This document shows positions 11,813 through 24,680 of a stretch of 64,000 bases of DNA, piece after piece. The notes under the pieces were generated by a model. The model saw only the letters and a program-made list of their open reading frames with translations, had not been told where the DNA came from and ran no database searches. Within the stretch, counting starts at the first letter, position 1, and each line of letters begins with the position of its first letter. Made by a program: the position numbers and the translations under genes. Source of the DNA: Coptis chinensis (taxonomy: Eukaryota; Streptophyta; Magnoliopsida; Ranunculales; Ranunculaceae); NCBI GenBank assembly GCA_015680905.1, contig CM027383.1:85655001-85719000 (forward strand), given 5' to 3'.

Positions 11813-12436
11813 CGGTCATTAATCACTGGTACGTATCGCTAAGAGAATCTAACGGATAGATATGATTGTGCATGTCAACGTCAAAAATATAAGAGGAGAG
11901 AAAGTGTGTTGCAGAGGAGAGAGAGTGTGGCAAGAGGAGAGAGAATGTTGTACAGAAGGGCAAAAGGGTCAAAAACCCATTGAATTGGTCAAAATTGAAA
12001 GGCATGGCCGGTTGGAGAATAATATCGATTTATCATGGCCGATTTAGGCAATTACCCAAGAGAAAATGGAAAAATGGAAAAATGAAAGCTAAACACATCA
12101 TCAACACGTTTCTATATTTTTTTTGTGACACTTCAGCGTTTTTAGTGGATCAAAATTGTTAAAAACAAGTCAAGTACCAATGCAAAATTTCTAAATTTCT
12201 TGTTTCGATTTCGCACGGCACAAGTTGTCCCGTCCATACAAAAAGATTTTTTATAAATGGCAAAAGTTGTCCCGTCCATCATTTCTCTCCATTTCTGTGG
12301 CGCCAAACCATTTTCGCGCCCATCATTTCCCTCCATTTTTTACGTTATATATCAGATCAATCACAGGTGAAGCATCCATATATTTTTTCATTTTTTCATC
12401 TCCTCTCATCAGTCATAAACTTTCAATTATTTTTTC
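11813..12436. other. Non-coding stretch before Harbinger element
   Basis: AT-rich with no convincing gene. Around 12220-12290 the phrase AAGTTGTCCCGTCCAT occurs twice. The left terminus of the PIF/Harbinger element should lie here, but I found no matching inverted terminus or TTA/TAA duplication by eye. Confidence 0.35.
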
Positions 12437-13667
12437 ATGGGTTCTAGTAGTTATAATAGCAATTGGTGCGAAATAGTAAGTGAACTAATTTTCGACGACG
12501 ATGATGAAAATGTCGCAATCGTTCAATAAATGCAAAGTGATGCAGTTGTAGTGGCATCAATGATTCCGGCTTTCAACATTTTATCTGTACCAAAATGGGG
12601 TGGATCTGTTGATGGTAGAGAATACACTAACCGCGATCGTGTTGGTGCGCATGAACGGTTGGTGGCTGATTATTTTGCTGCTAGACCAAATTATAAAGCA
12701 GGTAAGTTTCGTCATAGGTTTCGTATGAGAAGACCACTTTTTAATCGTATATTGGAAGTTGTCACTAATTTTGATTCATATTTTAAGCCTTCTTGTGATG
12801 CTCTTGGTTTGTCTGGGGTTTCAGGTTTGGTGAAGATGGCAGCTGCAATACAGATACTTGCTTATGGCTGTCCAGCTGATTCAATGGATCACTAGATAAA
12901 ACTTGCTGAGAGTACGGCCCGAGAATCACTTCATAATTTCTGCAATGCAGTTGTCAACTGTTTTGAAAAACAGTACTTGAGAAGCCCAACTGAAGAAGAT
13001 GTAACACGCTTGCTTGCAGTAGGCGAAGAACGCGGTTGGCCAGCAGGTATGTTGGGTAGTTTAGACTATATGCATTGGGTATGGAAAAATTGTCCAACTA
13101 CGTGGCATGGAACTCATTTGGGCCATGCTAGAAACGCGGCTATGATTTTGGAAGCAGTTGTAGACTAGGAGCTATGGTTTTGGCACGCATACTTTGGAAT
13201 GGCTGGATCGTGTAATGATCTTAATGTGTTAGATAATTCTTATTTATTTGATAATTTAGTCAAAGGAACAGCTCCAGTTTGTGTTTATCAAGTTAATAAC
13301 AATCCTTACAACACGGGCTACTACCTTGCTAATGGAATATATCGACCATGGGCTATACTGATTCAAACAATCTCATCTCATGCTACTCCCATGGATATTA
13401 ACTTTCCAAAAGCGCAAAAAGCATCTCGTAAAGATGTGGAACGTGGTTTTGGTGTTTTACAAGCTAGATTTGCAATTGTTAGTAGGTCTGCTCGTCAGTG
13501 GGATAGAGGAGCTCTATCTCGTATATATAATGAAGAAATGTATTATACTTCACAACATGATTGTTGAGAATGAACATAATGTACAACTTCCAAAGTGGAA
13601 ACCACCTTCAGATGAACGATTATGCCATGAAGTTGAGATGCAGAGTAATGACCATCTGTTTGTGTAA
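12437..13667 (+). pseudogene. PIF/Harbinger DDE transposase, broken
   Basis: Remnant of a HARBI1/ALP1-like transposase. Reading starts best at ATG 12437 (MGSSSYNSN) and stays in one frame to about 13535. Marks of the family: a helix-turn-helix-like N-terminal part with FRMRRPLFNRIL; first catalytic Asp in GSLDYMHW, followed by KNCPTTWHG; second Asp in GSCNDLNVLDNS; and Glu in KDVERGFGVLQARF. The C-terminal CIILHNMIVENE is found only after a frame change near 13535. In-frame stops occur at 12527-12529, 12893-12895 and 13166-13168. With three stops and a frameshift the gene is dead. Its partner ORF lies convergent at 13983-14350. Confidence 0.88.
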
Positions 13668-13982
13668 AACATGGTAGCCAGGACATTAAGTATTCATTGT
13701 GGAGCTACTAATCAACAATTGAAGAATGATCTAGTTGAACATCATTGGACACGTTATGGTACACGTCACAACCAAAGGAACAACTAATAAGTTTGTTTAA
13801 GTTTGTTAACTGTGTTTTTTAAATGTGCTTTCTGTATTTTCTGTTAACTGTACTTTCATCAAGTTTGTTTTGTTTAAATAAGATTGTGATTTGTTGAATA
13901 AGATTTTCACATACTTGAAATTAAAAATGTTACAACATACTTGAAATTAAAAATGTTATAACTAAAAATCATCATCTTCATA
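13668..13982. other. Spacer between convergent Harbinger ORFs
   Basis: T-rich 3' sequence between transposase and partner ORF, as usual for two-gene PIF/Harbinger elements. A short direct repeat, ACATACTTGAAATTAAAAATG, occurs twice near 13910-13955. No gene is seen. Confidence 0.5.
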
Positions 13983-14350
13983 TTATTCATTTTCATCCCT
14001 CAGAAATGGATTGAGAGAGCATGCTTGCCTACCACGAGACTGACTAACACTGTTTGTTGATCCAGAAGAAGAAAAAAACCCAAACTGTTGAGAAGGATGG
14101 GTTTGAATGTATGGACTAGGAGGGTTTGGAATGTATAGAGTAGAAGAGATTGGATAATGAGGAATAGAAGGAGCAGCAGGAATACCTTGTTCTTGTTCAA
14201 CCCACTTACGATAGATAGCTGCTTGCTTAGCTTCCCAAAATGTCAGTTGAATACCGCTAAACTTGCTTAGATCAAGCATCATGATATCTTGTTCTTTATG
14301 TGCTTCAAGCCTCAATATTTTGTCTTTTTTTTCATTTTCATTGAGAGGAA
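13983..14350 (-). pseudogene. Harbinger second ORF (Myb/NAM-C-like), truncated
   Basis: C-terminal piece of the DNA-binding partner protein of Harbinger elements. It shows a charged coiled region (LRLEAHKEQDIMMLDLSKFSG, then FWEAKQAAIYRKW) and a Pro/Ser-rich tail. This arrangement recalls the NAM-associated C-terminal domain of the second ORF. The N-terminal Myb part is missing: homology stops near 14350, where sequence of the neighbouring Helitron-like family begins. It is therefore cut by a later insertion. Confidence 0.55.
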
Positions 14351-14354
14351 CATT

Positions 14355-14455
14355 TGTCGATTTGATGTGTCATCCACTATGTGATTTAGACATTTATTCA
14401 GTTAAGGATTCAAAAAATGACAATTACGGCCACAATAATTACGACATATTCCAAT
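14355..14455. repeat. Fragment of the Helitron-like family
   Basis: This 100 bp matches an internal segment of the same family found at about 14775-14880 (copy 1) and 56390-56490 (copy 2): GATTTGATGTGTCATCCAC followed by ACATATTCCAATT. It ends exactly where copy 1 starts. It may be a remnant of an earlier copy into which copy 1 was inserted. Confidence 0.6.
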
Positions 14456-14908
14456 TCCTTAGATATATATTATAGTTATACCCCTCACCAATGTATTTTT
14501 TGGAACACTCGCAGGGACTCCAGTTTTTTCTAAACTCTATTACTACTTATAAAAAAGTAGGATATAAATAAGAAAACAATCCCATCTAAAGTTTAAGAGA
14601 GTCTCTAACTTTTCCTAAACACTATAACTAATTACAAAAAAATAATCTCATCTAGAGTTTCACAGAGTCTCCAACTTTTCCTAAATAATATAGCTAATTA
14701 CGAAAAAAAAAATATAAGATATAAACTAAATTGCTAAAAACAATAGTTTCCACCGAAAACGATTTTCCTAAAACCCTTTCAATTTGATGGGTCATCCACA
14801 ATGGGATTTAAATATTTATTCATAGTTAAGGATTCTAAAAATCACAATTCTTGCCACAATAATAATTACATATTCTAATTAAATTTTTAAATTTTTAAAT
14901 TTTAACAA

Positions 14909-15010
<102 letters not shown>

Positions 15011-15021
15011 GATTTCGATTT

Positions 15022-15735
15022 CTGTTAAATATTATTTGAGGTTAGTTCAATGCATTTGTATCCATTTTTTGGTTCCCTATTAATTATTCTTTGACGTTAG
15101 TTTTATTCAGTATTATATATGTTTTAAAATATTTGTTATTATTGCGTTGCCGTTATTTATTTTTTTTATTTTCTATTATATATTTTGTGATGTTATTTTT
15201 TGTATAATTTAATTTTCTACATGTAATTTATTTTGGTTTGGTATATAATTTATTTAAGCCCAACGCCCACTTTAACTGAATCTCGTTATTTTTTTTTTTA
15301 TAAAATAAGCTAGGGTTAGGCAGACCCCCACCTGCATTAATCTCAAAGACGCTCATACAATGTTCCTATTGCATCATCCTCTACTAATCTATATAGTTCT
15401 CGACTTAACGGGGAACTGAATCTCGTTATTCTGCCGAATTATATATATATATATATAATTCGGCAGAATAACGAGATTCAGTTAAAGTGGGCGTTGGGCT
15501 TAAATAAATTATATACCAAACCAAAATAAATTACATGTAGAAAATTAAATTATACAAAAAATAACATCACAAAATATATAATAGAAAATAAAAAAAATAA
15601 ATAACGGCAACGCAATAATAACAAATATTTTAAAACATATATAATACTGAATAAAACTAACGTCAAAGAATAATTAATAGGGAACCAAAAAATGGATACA
15701 AATGCATTGAACTAACCTCAAATAATATTTAACAG
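15022..15735. repeat. Perfect 269-bp inverted repeat (long hairpin)
   Basis: The left arm 15022-15290 is the exact reverse complement of 15467-15735 by base-by-base reading. The 176-bp spacer itself contains a perfect 70-bp palindrome (15414-15483), which overlaps the right arm and repeats its first 17 bases (AACTGAATCTCGTTATT). Copy 2 has the right-arm sequence in one orientation only, so the left arm is an added inverted copy. The arms include the first 55-bp minisatellite units. Confidence 0.95.
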
Positions 15736-16575
15736 GAAATCGGAAACTGGATGCAAATGTAAGCATTAAACTAATCTTAAAAAGTAATTAATATAAAATC
15801 GGAATATGGATACAACTGCATTAAACTAACCTCAAAGAATAATTAACGTGAAATCAAAACTTGGATGCAAATACATCAAACTAATATCAAAAAATAATTG
15901 TCGAGAAATCGGAAACTGGATACAAATGCATTGAACTAACCCTCAAAGATTAAATTAACGGGAAATCGAAAACTGGATGCAACTGCATTAAACTAACCTC
16001 AAAGAAAAATTAATTATAAATTGGAAACATGATACAAATGCGTGGAACTAATCTTAAAAAATAGTTAACGGGAAATCGGAAACCAGATGCAACTGCACTG
16101 AACTAATCTTAAAAAATAAACTGGATGTAAATACATTGAACTAACCTCAAGAAATAATTAATGGGAAATTGAAAACTGGATGCAAATTCATTGAATTAAC
16201 CTCAAACAATAATTAACGGGAAATCGAAAACTAGATGCAAATGCAACCTTATCAAATAATAAACGAGAAATCGAAAACTGTATGCAAATGTATTAAACTA
16301 ATCTCACAGAATAATTAACGGGAAATCAGAAACTGGATGCAAATGCATTGAGCTGACCTCAAAGAGCAATTAATAGTAAATTGGAAATTGAATGCAAATA
16401 TATTGAACTAACTGCAAAAAATAATTAACGAGAAATCGGAAACTAGATGCAACCGCATTGAACTAACCTAAAAAAAATGGAAATCGAAAATTGGATTCAA
16501 CTACATTGAACTAACCTCAAAATATAAATAACGGAAAATCAGAAATTGGATGCAAATGCATTGAGCTAACCTCAA
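15736..16575. repeat. 55-bp minisatellite array 1 of copy 1
   Basis: Roughly 15 diverged tandem units with the pattern GAAATCGGAAACTGGATGCA, then AATGCATTGAACTAACCTC, then AAAGAATAATTAACG. Units vary by substitutions and small indels. No reading frame runs through the array. Confidence 0.9.
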
Positions 16576-17104
16576 AACATAGTTGGATTATATGTTGTGA
16601 GAATGTCTCGATAAGTATAGTTTTGCATTTAAAATTGTGTTTATCTTATCTCTTTCCGTATGATTGGTAACTCCTTGCTATTCAAGTAGTTTCAATATAT
16701 ATGAACTTCGCCTTATAAGGCAATCTCACAAAACTTCAATCAAACTTCTATTATTAAACAACAAAATGAAGTTGAAGGGTTTTATCAAATGTGAGTTTTT
16801 TTTTTAATGAAGAGTGAGGTTTTCAAGTTATAAGAAATTTGGATGAGTGATCAATATAATATTAATATATAATAGTTCTGCATATTTGCAAATATTATTT
16901 TAGAATAATTAATATAACAACACCCGTTCGTAGATAATCTTTGCAGATTCCACATAGTGGGTCATGCATAATTTAAAAAATAATTAACAGAAAATCGGGA
17001 ACTGGATAATCTTTGATGATCCAACATAGTAAATCAAACATAATTTATTTTTTATGTCATGTTTGCAAGGACACTACAGATGGATCAGTAGAAGTTGGTA
17101 TTAC
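16576..17104. other. Spacer between minisatellite arrays, copy 1
   Basis: Unique non-coding sequence (TCTCGATAAGTATAGTTTTG..., CACCCGTTCGTAGATAATC). Copy 2 has it at about 58225-58740. A variant of the same spacer recurs after array 2 (18420-18783). The element is therefore an internal duplication of array plus spacer, made twice. Confidence 0.7.
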
Positions 17105-18420
17105 ACACTACATTGGATAATTAAAAGGAAATCAAAAACTGGATTCAAATACATAACTAAGCTCAAAGAGTAATTAACGGAAAATCGAAAACTTTATGCA
17201 AATGCAATAAACTAAACTCAAAAAAGTAATTAACTAGAAATCGAAAACTAGATGCAATTGCATTAAACTAACGTCAGAGAATAACTAACGGAAAATTAGA
17301 AATTGGATGCAAATCCTTGAAGAATATTTAATGGAAAATCGTAAACGGTATGCAAATACATCAAACAAATCTCAAATAATAATTAATGGGAAACCAGAAA
17401 CTAGATGCAAGTGCATTGAACTAAACTCAAAAAATAATTAATAGAAAATAAAAAACTGAATGCAACTGCATTGAACTTACTTCATAGAATAATTGGTGGG
17501 AAATCAAAAACTAAATGCAAATATGCATTGAAATAACCTTAAAGAATAGTTAACGGGAAATCAGAAACCCGAATGTAATTGCATCGAACTAACCTCAAAG
17601 CATAAATAATAAGTTGGATGCAAATGCATTGAACTAATCTCAAGAAATAATTAACGGGAAATCGAAAACTGGATGCAAATTCATTGTACTAACCTCAAAC
17701 AATAATTAACTGGAAATCGGGAACTAGATGCAAATGCAATCTTATCAAATAATAAACGAGAAATCAGAAACTGGATACAAATGCATTAAACTAATCTTAC
17801 AGAATAATTAACCGAAAATCAGAAACTGGATGCAAATGCATTGAACTAACCTCAAAGAACAATTAACATGAAATTGAAAATTGGATGAAAATGTATTGAA
17901 CTAACTGCAAATAATAATTAATGAGAATTCGGAAACTGGATGCAACTGCATTCAACTAACCTCAAAAAATAAATAACAGGAATCGAAAATTGGATGCAAC
18001 TGCATTCAACTAATCTCAAAATATAAATAACGGAAAATCAGAAATAGGGTGCGGGTGTATTGAACTAATCTCAAAGAATAATTAACGGGAGATTGGAACC
18101 TGGATGCAAATGCATTGAACTAATATCAAAGACTAATTAACGAAACATCGAAAACTGGATGCAACTGTATTGAATTAACCTTAATGAATAACTATCAGGA
18201 AATTATAAAGTGGATGCAATTGCACTGAAATAACCTCAAATAATAATTAACGGGAAATCGGAAACTTGATGCGACTACATTGAACTAACCTCAAAGAATA
18301 ATTTATGAGAAATTGGAAACTTAATGCAATGTACTACATTGAACTAACCTCAAAAAATAATTAATGGAAAATCAAAAACTTGATGCAAATGCATTGAACT
18401 AATAATCCTAAAACATATTT
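17105..18420. repeat. 55-bp minisatellite array 2 of copy 1
   Basis: About 23 diverged units of the same 55-bp motif as array 1, in the same orientation, followed by the spacer-like 3' end of the element. Confidence 0.9.
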
Positions 18421-18902
18421 GTATTATATGTAGGGGGAATAACTGTATCGACAAATATAGTTTTGCATTTTAAGTAATGTTTATCATACTTTTTTTATTA
18501 TGATTAAGAATGTCGTGTTATTCAAGTAGCTTCAATATTATCTTCGTTACATTGGGCATTCTCACAAAACTTTAATCAAACTTATATTATTAAACCTAAC
18601 AACAAAAAGAAGTAGATGAGTTTTATAAAGGTTTGATGCTTCCTTTTTTATAGAGAGTGCTGCAAGAAATTTGAATGACTGATTAATATAATTTTCATAT
18701 CTCATAACTATGCATGGTTGCTAATATTTTTTACAATAATTTAATATAACGACACCCATTCGTAGGACAGGTTCGAAAGCTAGTTTAATCCTATTACCCA
18801 CTACTTTTGGGCCCAAAATAATAAGCCCTTCATTAGTCTTATCTCACTTTAACTTTTAAAGCTTTAATTGATGTGAACTTTTTCCCACTTATTTATTTTA
18901 AA

Positions 18903-18931
18903 CTAGCCAATTAGCCCGCCTGCGGCCGGGC
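18903..18931 (-). mobile_element. Helitron-like 3' terminus on the minus strand
   Basis: Read on -, a GC-rich hairpin (stem GCCCG/CGGGC, 18914-18931) is followed by a few bases and then CTAG|T at 18906-18903. A short hairpin about 10 bases before CTAG and a host T is the hallmark of canonical Helitron 3' ends. The body would extend to higher coordinates, where gene fragments on - occur. The 5' TC end was not found. Confidence 0.5.
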
Positions 18932-20924
18932 CTGCTACATTGATAGTTCACAATGAACTGATTTTACTTTTATCAAACTATTAACAACTACAATACAGCA
19001 TCACCCAGCGTTATTGGCAAAGTATTGACTAGCCTTCCTCCACTTAAATATAATTGATGCATCAGTAGCATCAAAAATTAATAGGGGGCTGCCATATGAA
19101 ATTAGGTTTCCTTTGTACTATATTTTTTGAGGAGTAAGTATAATGATTCTTTCAAGGAAACTAAAAACAGTAGTTCATTGTAATCATGTTCAATGATATA
19201 GTTTTCATCAGCACATTGTCAATCTCTTAGTTGGAAATTGATTAATTCAAATCTAAGAAATCTAGGAAAAAAAGAAAGAAGTTCATTGACAAATTCATTT
19301 AATTAAAATTAGTATATGGTATGCATAGATTGACCAAACGTTGGGTATTTTATATCTACCTCCAAACTATATGCCTCTGATTTAATGTGCATTTAACCTT
19401 GAACCTCTCAGGGAACAATAATGTAGATAAGTTTATATTTAAGGAAAACAAAAATATATACTAACAAAAACTGAAGATGGTAATTCTCATGATAAAGGCT
19501 CTAATGTTGTTGTTTTCTATCTTGGCGCATATTCGGCATTGCCTCTCTGCATTCGTGGTGGAATGGTAGATAGCTCCTCAACGCCCATGAACACAGTTCC
19601 TCCAAATTTTTTGGCATAGCCTTCCCTGTTTTACTGACATTATTCCAACATCTTAGATCAAACTTTAAACCTGTAAAGATAAAATCTAACTCAGTGGAAG
19701 AAATTCGTACCAATTATGCAAGACAACCAATTTTAACACTGAAATCCAATCCAAAACAGTAATTAGATACATAACTCATAAACATTCCAACTTAATTACC
19801 AACTAATTCGAACAGTCTAGTAAGCATATTGAGATTTTTCTCTAAAAACTATCACACACAAATTAATATAATAATACTTTAAAGTTCAAAGCGGCACAAT
19901 AAAAAGCAAACCAGGTAACCCACTAACTTAATTTAATGGGATAACAATGGAACAAACAACGTTAGTATGGTTATAATCTACTTGGGTTTGCGCCCTGAAT
20001 ACTCACTTTAAAATTTTCCGCAATTACCCAATTACTTCGCCTAAAACTGCTCTACGGATTGTTAGCGTTAGTTCATCTCATGTATACCCCAAATTCTGAT
20101 CCAACACATCCAAGTATCAAACACTCCCATATAGCTAAAGCTATATAATTTTGAAGTAAAAATCTTTGTTTATCAATATGTACCCACTAACATTGAAACT
20201 TAGATTATCCAAAGTGAATCCAACATAGAGAGGAAGGATCATCTTACAACTTTTTTGGGTATAACACCATTATACAGTAGCTAAAATTGTATGTTGGCTG
20301 TGTCTCGATTCCAACCGGCGATTACCTGTATCAAGTCATATAAGGTGGGTCATATCTAAAGCACTTGTCCTCTGGAAGTTGTTGGAAATTTTATCTGAAG
20401 AGTAAAATAAAAGGAACCAATTATTTTGTACATAGAAAGAGAAAATTGAACCTAACCTCTTAATTATGAGTTTGTCTACGAAGACGGCGGGCATCAGCCA
20501 ATGTTCTCATATTTGGTAGCATGCACATATTTTCCTCCATGTTTGAAGCTAATATTGTTCACTAACACAAAGAGAGTGAACAATATAATAGTTTGTATTC
20601 ACAAATAGTGATACATTAAGTAAGCACTTCATACCATAACCAAACAAAATAATTGACACCTCAATGACACCTCAAAAGAAGATGGTCCAAACACTTATAC
20701 AAATTAACACCTGTACCAAACAACACCTTGTTGCACAACAATCTATATGTTATTCACCTCAGTTATAGAAATTACCCTACAAATAACATTGAAGGAAAAT
20801 AGGGTCTACATACCAGTTTCTAGCTCTTGAATTAATGAACCTCCGAGTGGATTTTATAACAACCCAACCACTGATCTGCCTGCCCCTTAAGAGGAGGCAG
20901 ATAAGTTTTCACTAAACCTAGCTT
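18932..20924. other. Mostly non-coding; possible exon remnants on minus
   Basis: AT-rich intergenic-type sequence. An open stretch on - at 19713-19501 (70 residues, with FDLRCWNNVSKTGKAMPKN) and a short one near 20545-20460 (MCMLPNMRTLADARRLRRQ) look like possible captured exons. I recognise neither family. Nothing else is supported. Confidence 0.3.
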
Positions 20925-21343
20925 TCACATGGCAGATGTGGGACTGGAAATGGGCACACTCAAGGCATCTTCTACACGCCTTGCATCTAGTAGGTTCGAC
21001 CTTCTGGTTTCTCTCCTTGTTTCTTGAGCAATTCCCGATAAGTACTTTCTTCTTGATTGAAGTGGAACAATTGAAAGGTTTTCTGCAAATGACTTATGGA
21101 ATTGATCAACGTAGTTTGAGTGTTGTGTCACACATGAATGGACGGAAGCCTTTCTCCTGGGAGGAACATAGATGGATAACAACGTTATGCGGATGCTCCA
21201 TGCACACAGGGCACTTGGCTTCTTCTGATCCCATTCTTTAACATCCTCTAAAAGGGGCTTAGGCAGATACTGTAAGGAGCTCCTCGAGCTACAAGGATAA
21301 GGAGATGCCTTGGATCGACCAGATGATACAGAAGAATTTTTTC
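20925..21343 (-). pseudogene. Unrecognised gene fragment (long exon)
   Basis: One frame on - stays open for about 140 residues without an ATG at its start, preceded by a stop near 21346. It shows protein-like composition: SPYPCSSRSSLQYLPKPLL, DVKEWDQKKPSALCAW, SIYVPPRRKASVHSC, then basic SRRKYLSGIAQETRRETRR and a stop after SPTSAM. I do not recognise the family. It shares the - orientation of the eIF3b and La-like fragments, so it may be part of the same set of captured exons. Confidence 0.4.
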
Positions 21344-24329
21344 TTCCTTAAGCATTTTGGAATTTGCAGCAGTTACCACCAAGCACTACTATATTCTATG
21401 AAACCACCTTAAAAATTTAGACTAACGATATTCAATTAAACACCACCATATCAATCAATGATTAAGCCTTGTGAGAACCTAGCAATTGAATATTATTTTG
21501 TTTCACTATTTAGCTTGCAGAGTATTCTATTAATAGCTTAGTAAATGAGTTGTGATGGGCCATACTCAAAAAGCAAAATATTGTAATAATAGTACCGCCA
21601 CTTCTTGAATCTTCATATTTCTCGAATTTCTATTTGTTCTTCCTAGGTTATAATGGTACTTGAAGCTACATTCTAAAAACATATTTATTAGTTTTCACTG
21701 AGAGGTTGAAAACATACCCAGTAGTAGCCAATAGGACACCGATATTAATATTCCCAATTGGCTTAAAACATTGGGTTAATTTAAATAAAACCACTATTGT
21801 CTAACTATATGACAATGTGTGTGTGTATATATATATATATATAAAACAGTGAAGAAGTACGTGTTGATTTGATGAGATAAGCTCTGTAAACTTTTATAAA
21901 AGGCATTTGGATGACACCAATAATGGTGTTCAAAAGAATTGAAAAGGACGTATCACCACAATGGAAGGTTTAGTGTTCAAAGTATATGCCTATAAATTCA
22001 TATCTCATTTTAATGGACATTGCAGATCCTAATTACTGATTTTGGCAATTAAAAAGGTTACTACATGTTTATATGAGGTGCTTGTAATTCACAAACCAAA
22101 AACTAGAAAAAATGAAAAGAAACAAACCCCAAAAGTTTTATCTTAAGGGTGAATTAAAAGTTCAAAGTTAAATACTGGTGATATCACATGAAAGACCTAC
22201 AGTTTTGGGGTTCCTCATCTCATTGGACATGCATATTGAATGAAATTCCTTAGTAAAAAGGAATGTAATAGAAAGAAAAAGTCAACAACAAATTATGTTC
22301 ACACGGCTGCTACAAAGATCACTAATATAATGCCAATCTACTTATCATATACAATGGCGACATTTAACTCGTATGTACTGTTAGACATTGTCAACTCACG
22401 AAGCACCAAGTTAGGGAGAAAATCAAGGTTGATGCATGGTTGTTGGCATAGAATCTAAAACCAAGAAGATAGATTATTCTTTGTCATGGATTCCACCACA
22501 ACATGATATCTACTTTTACTTTTCAATAACATACAAATTTTCTACCCCAGATAACCATTTAAGTTTGTTAGAGTTACCTCTGTAAGTCTGTTCCTCAGTT
22601 GTTGAGCAATCGCAATGCTCCATATTCAAAGCACACTGCCATTGTTAAAATACATCGCAATTAATTTCAGGAAATATGTTGCACTATTTGGTTTGAAGAA
22701 GAGGATGCATACCTAGTTGCTAGCAGTCACATGTCATCGTTGATCATCGTCACCTTTGTAGTCACATGTCATTCTAATCATCAAACAACAACGATAATAT
22801 AATGATTGTGAAAAAAAATACCAAATAGATAAAGATAATAAAGAAGGAAAGAAGGGAATTGAAGAGTTTCAGTAAATTGAACTCTGAACTTGTTTGGATT
22901 TAATTAAAGAATTTGTTCTCTTCAAAAGCCCGAATTAATAAATGAACTCGTTTTCTTCAAAACTCTAAAGTCTACCCTTCTCTCGTTACACTGAAAATGA
23001 CGAAAGAGAAGTCTATAATAATATATGTGAGACATTTTTATCAGCAAAGTGATGCCTCTCTAAACAGTTGATGTCTTTGAATTAGACCAGCCCCTAGTCT
23101 GTTAGTGTACTTAAGCTTCATGGTAGAAGCTCAGTCACTGTCTTCTGTTAGTAGCCCCCTTCCCCACTCGCTTGTGGCCATTATTGGAATCAAGTCCGAA
23201 TTGGTCCCCAAAAAATGAAGGAAAAAAAATGAATCATAATTTATTTCTGAAAGGGATTAAGGGTGTAAAACCATATTATGTAGCCCTGTCTAGTGTATAC
23301 TATATTCACCATGCAATGCATGTACTGTTAGTGAACAATAAGCTAATGCGGAACTTGAAATAGGTGGGGAAAAAAAGTTGGAATTTGGACATAATACACC
23401 ATTCAAAAAAAACAATCTAGTCACTAAAAATGTCAAAAACCAAAACTTCGATTTTGAACATTCGAGGTAATACCATATATTGCAATCAAATTTTCATCTC
23501 ATTAATTAAATAGTTTCTAAAACCATCAGTGTAGAATTCATTTTTACATACCTCGTATTTGTGCTTGTTCAATTCCTTTTAGGGTTGTACCCATTCTCCC
23601 TCTTCTTCCGCTTTACAATAGGTAGCACCCTATAGAACATACCATAAGGTCGACAATCATTTCCCTATTCAACATATCCTTTAACAAACAAACAATAATA
23701 AAACATTAAGACCATCCCTAACAAATTCATAAAGAAGGAAGGATTGAGTTGTCTATATCTAGTAGCTACTCACCAAGCACCGTAAAGATGAAGTCTCACA
23801 AATATTGAGTCGGTCGGTCACTATATGTTAAACTTGCATGCATGCTTTCAAAATTACTGAGTTGAATAGGAAGGCCTTATACAAAGAGTTTGAACTAAAG
23901 TCTAGTAAAGATGTATAGTCCTACTATCATAGAAGAGAAAGGCAAACAAAGCTTAAATGTTCTAGAATAAATTACTCGTAACCATTCAATTATTTTTCCA
24001 AAGTTATGCAACATAATGTCTACCATCTCGATCTAAGCCAACAGCCATCGCATCTATGTAACACTATGTAACAAACTATAGATAACATCTTTGTTTAGTT
24101 ATGTCACTTTACATATGTCTTCATGAGTCCCAAGTGCTTCCTAATATTGGTGGCTACTGTTCTCAATGGTTTATAATTCTTCCATACTTGTTTCTGTATT
24201 CTCCACTACAAACTTTGAATAAGTATATTCTAATCATATTTAATTTTTTATTACATAATTAATAAACGTATGTAGCTCGAAAGAAACAACTAAAAGCATT
24301 ACCTTGCCGAGAACATTTTTTTTTCTTGA
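21344..24329. other. No recognisable gene
   Basis: AT-rich sequence with a short GT/TA microsatellite near 21823-21842. Possible tiny exon remnants occur on - near 23640-23560 (CKAEEEGEWVQP) and near 22620-22580 (IAIAQQLRNRLTE). They are too short to name. Confidence 0.3.
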
Positions 24330-24680
24330 TCGAATTGATGTAGATATCTATATACCATTGCGACTCAGAGGCCCTGTTCTTAAACCACCTGTTGCTCCTT
24401 TCTTTTCAAGCGAAGCCTATTGCTGCCCATGTATATTTTAGCTGCTGGAATGTTCTTCCTGCAGTGTTTGAGTAACTCACACCAATCTCACTGCAGTAGT
24501 TCCTCCAGTTAATTAAGGCTTTAGTGACACATTGAATGTCTCCAAATAGGTGTACTTGTTGCAGTCCTAGTCAATGTGCAAGCCTTGTTGCTAGTTCTGC
24601 AGCATAAAATTCTGACTGCAATGCATTGTTTGCTATTAACTTACTAATATGAATAGTTCAATGGCTTCATACGAAGGAAA
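24330..24680 (-). pseudogene. RNase H-like (LINE or RVT_3) fragment
   Basis: On - a decayed reading shows SEFYAAELATRLA, then LGLQQVHLFGDIQCVTKALI and RTFQQLKYTWAAIG. This follows the pattern of the RNase H-like domain found at the C-terminus of plant LINE polymerases and in related RVT_3 proteins, where an AE-rich helix precedes an [ED]-D/S-x-x-x-V strand. In-frame stops are present (for example after TRLAH). No poly(A) tail or target duplication was found. Confidence 0.45.

Noticed and set aside
15736..18420. The 55-bp repeats as a CRISPR array
   Set aside because: Units are contiguous with no unique spacers, and the context is a plant nuclear genome.
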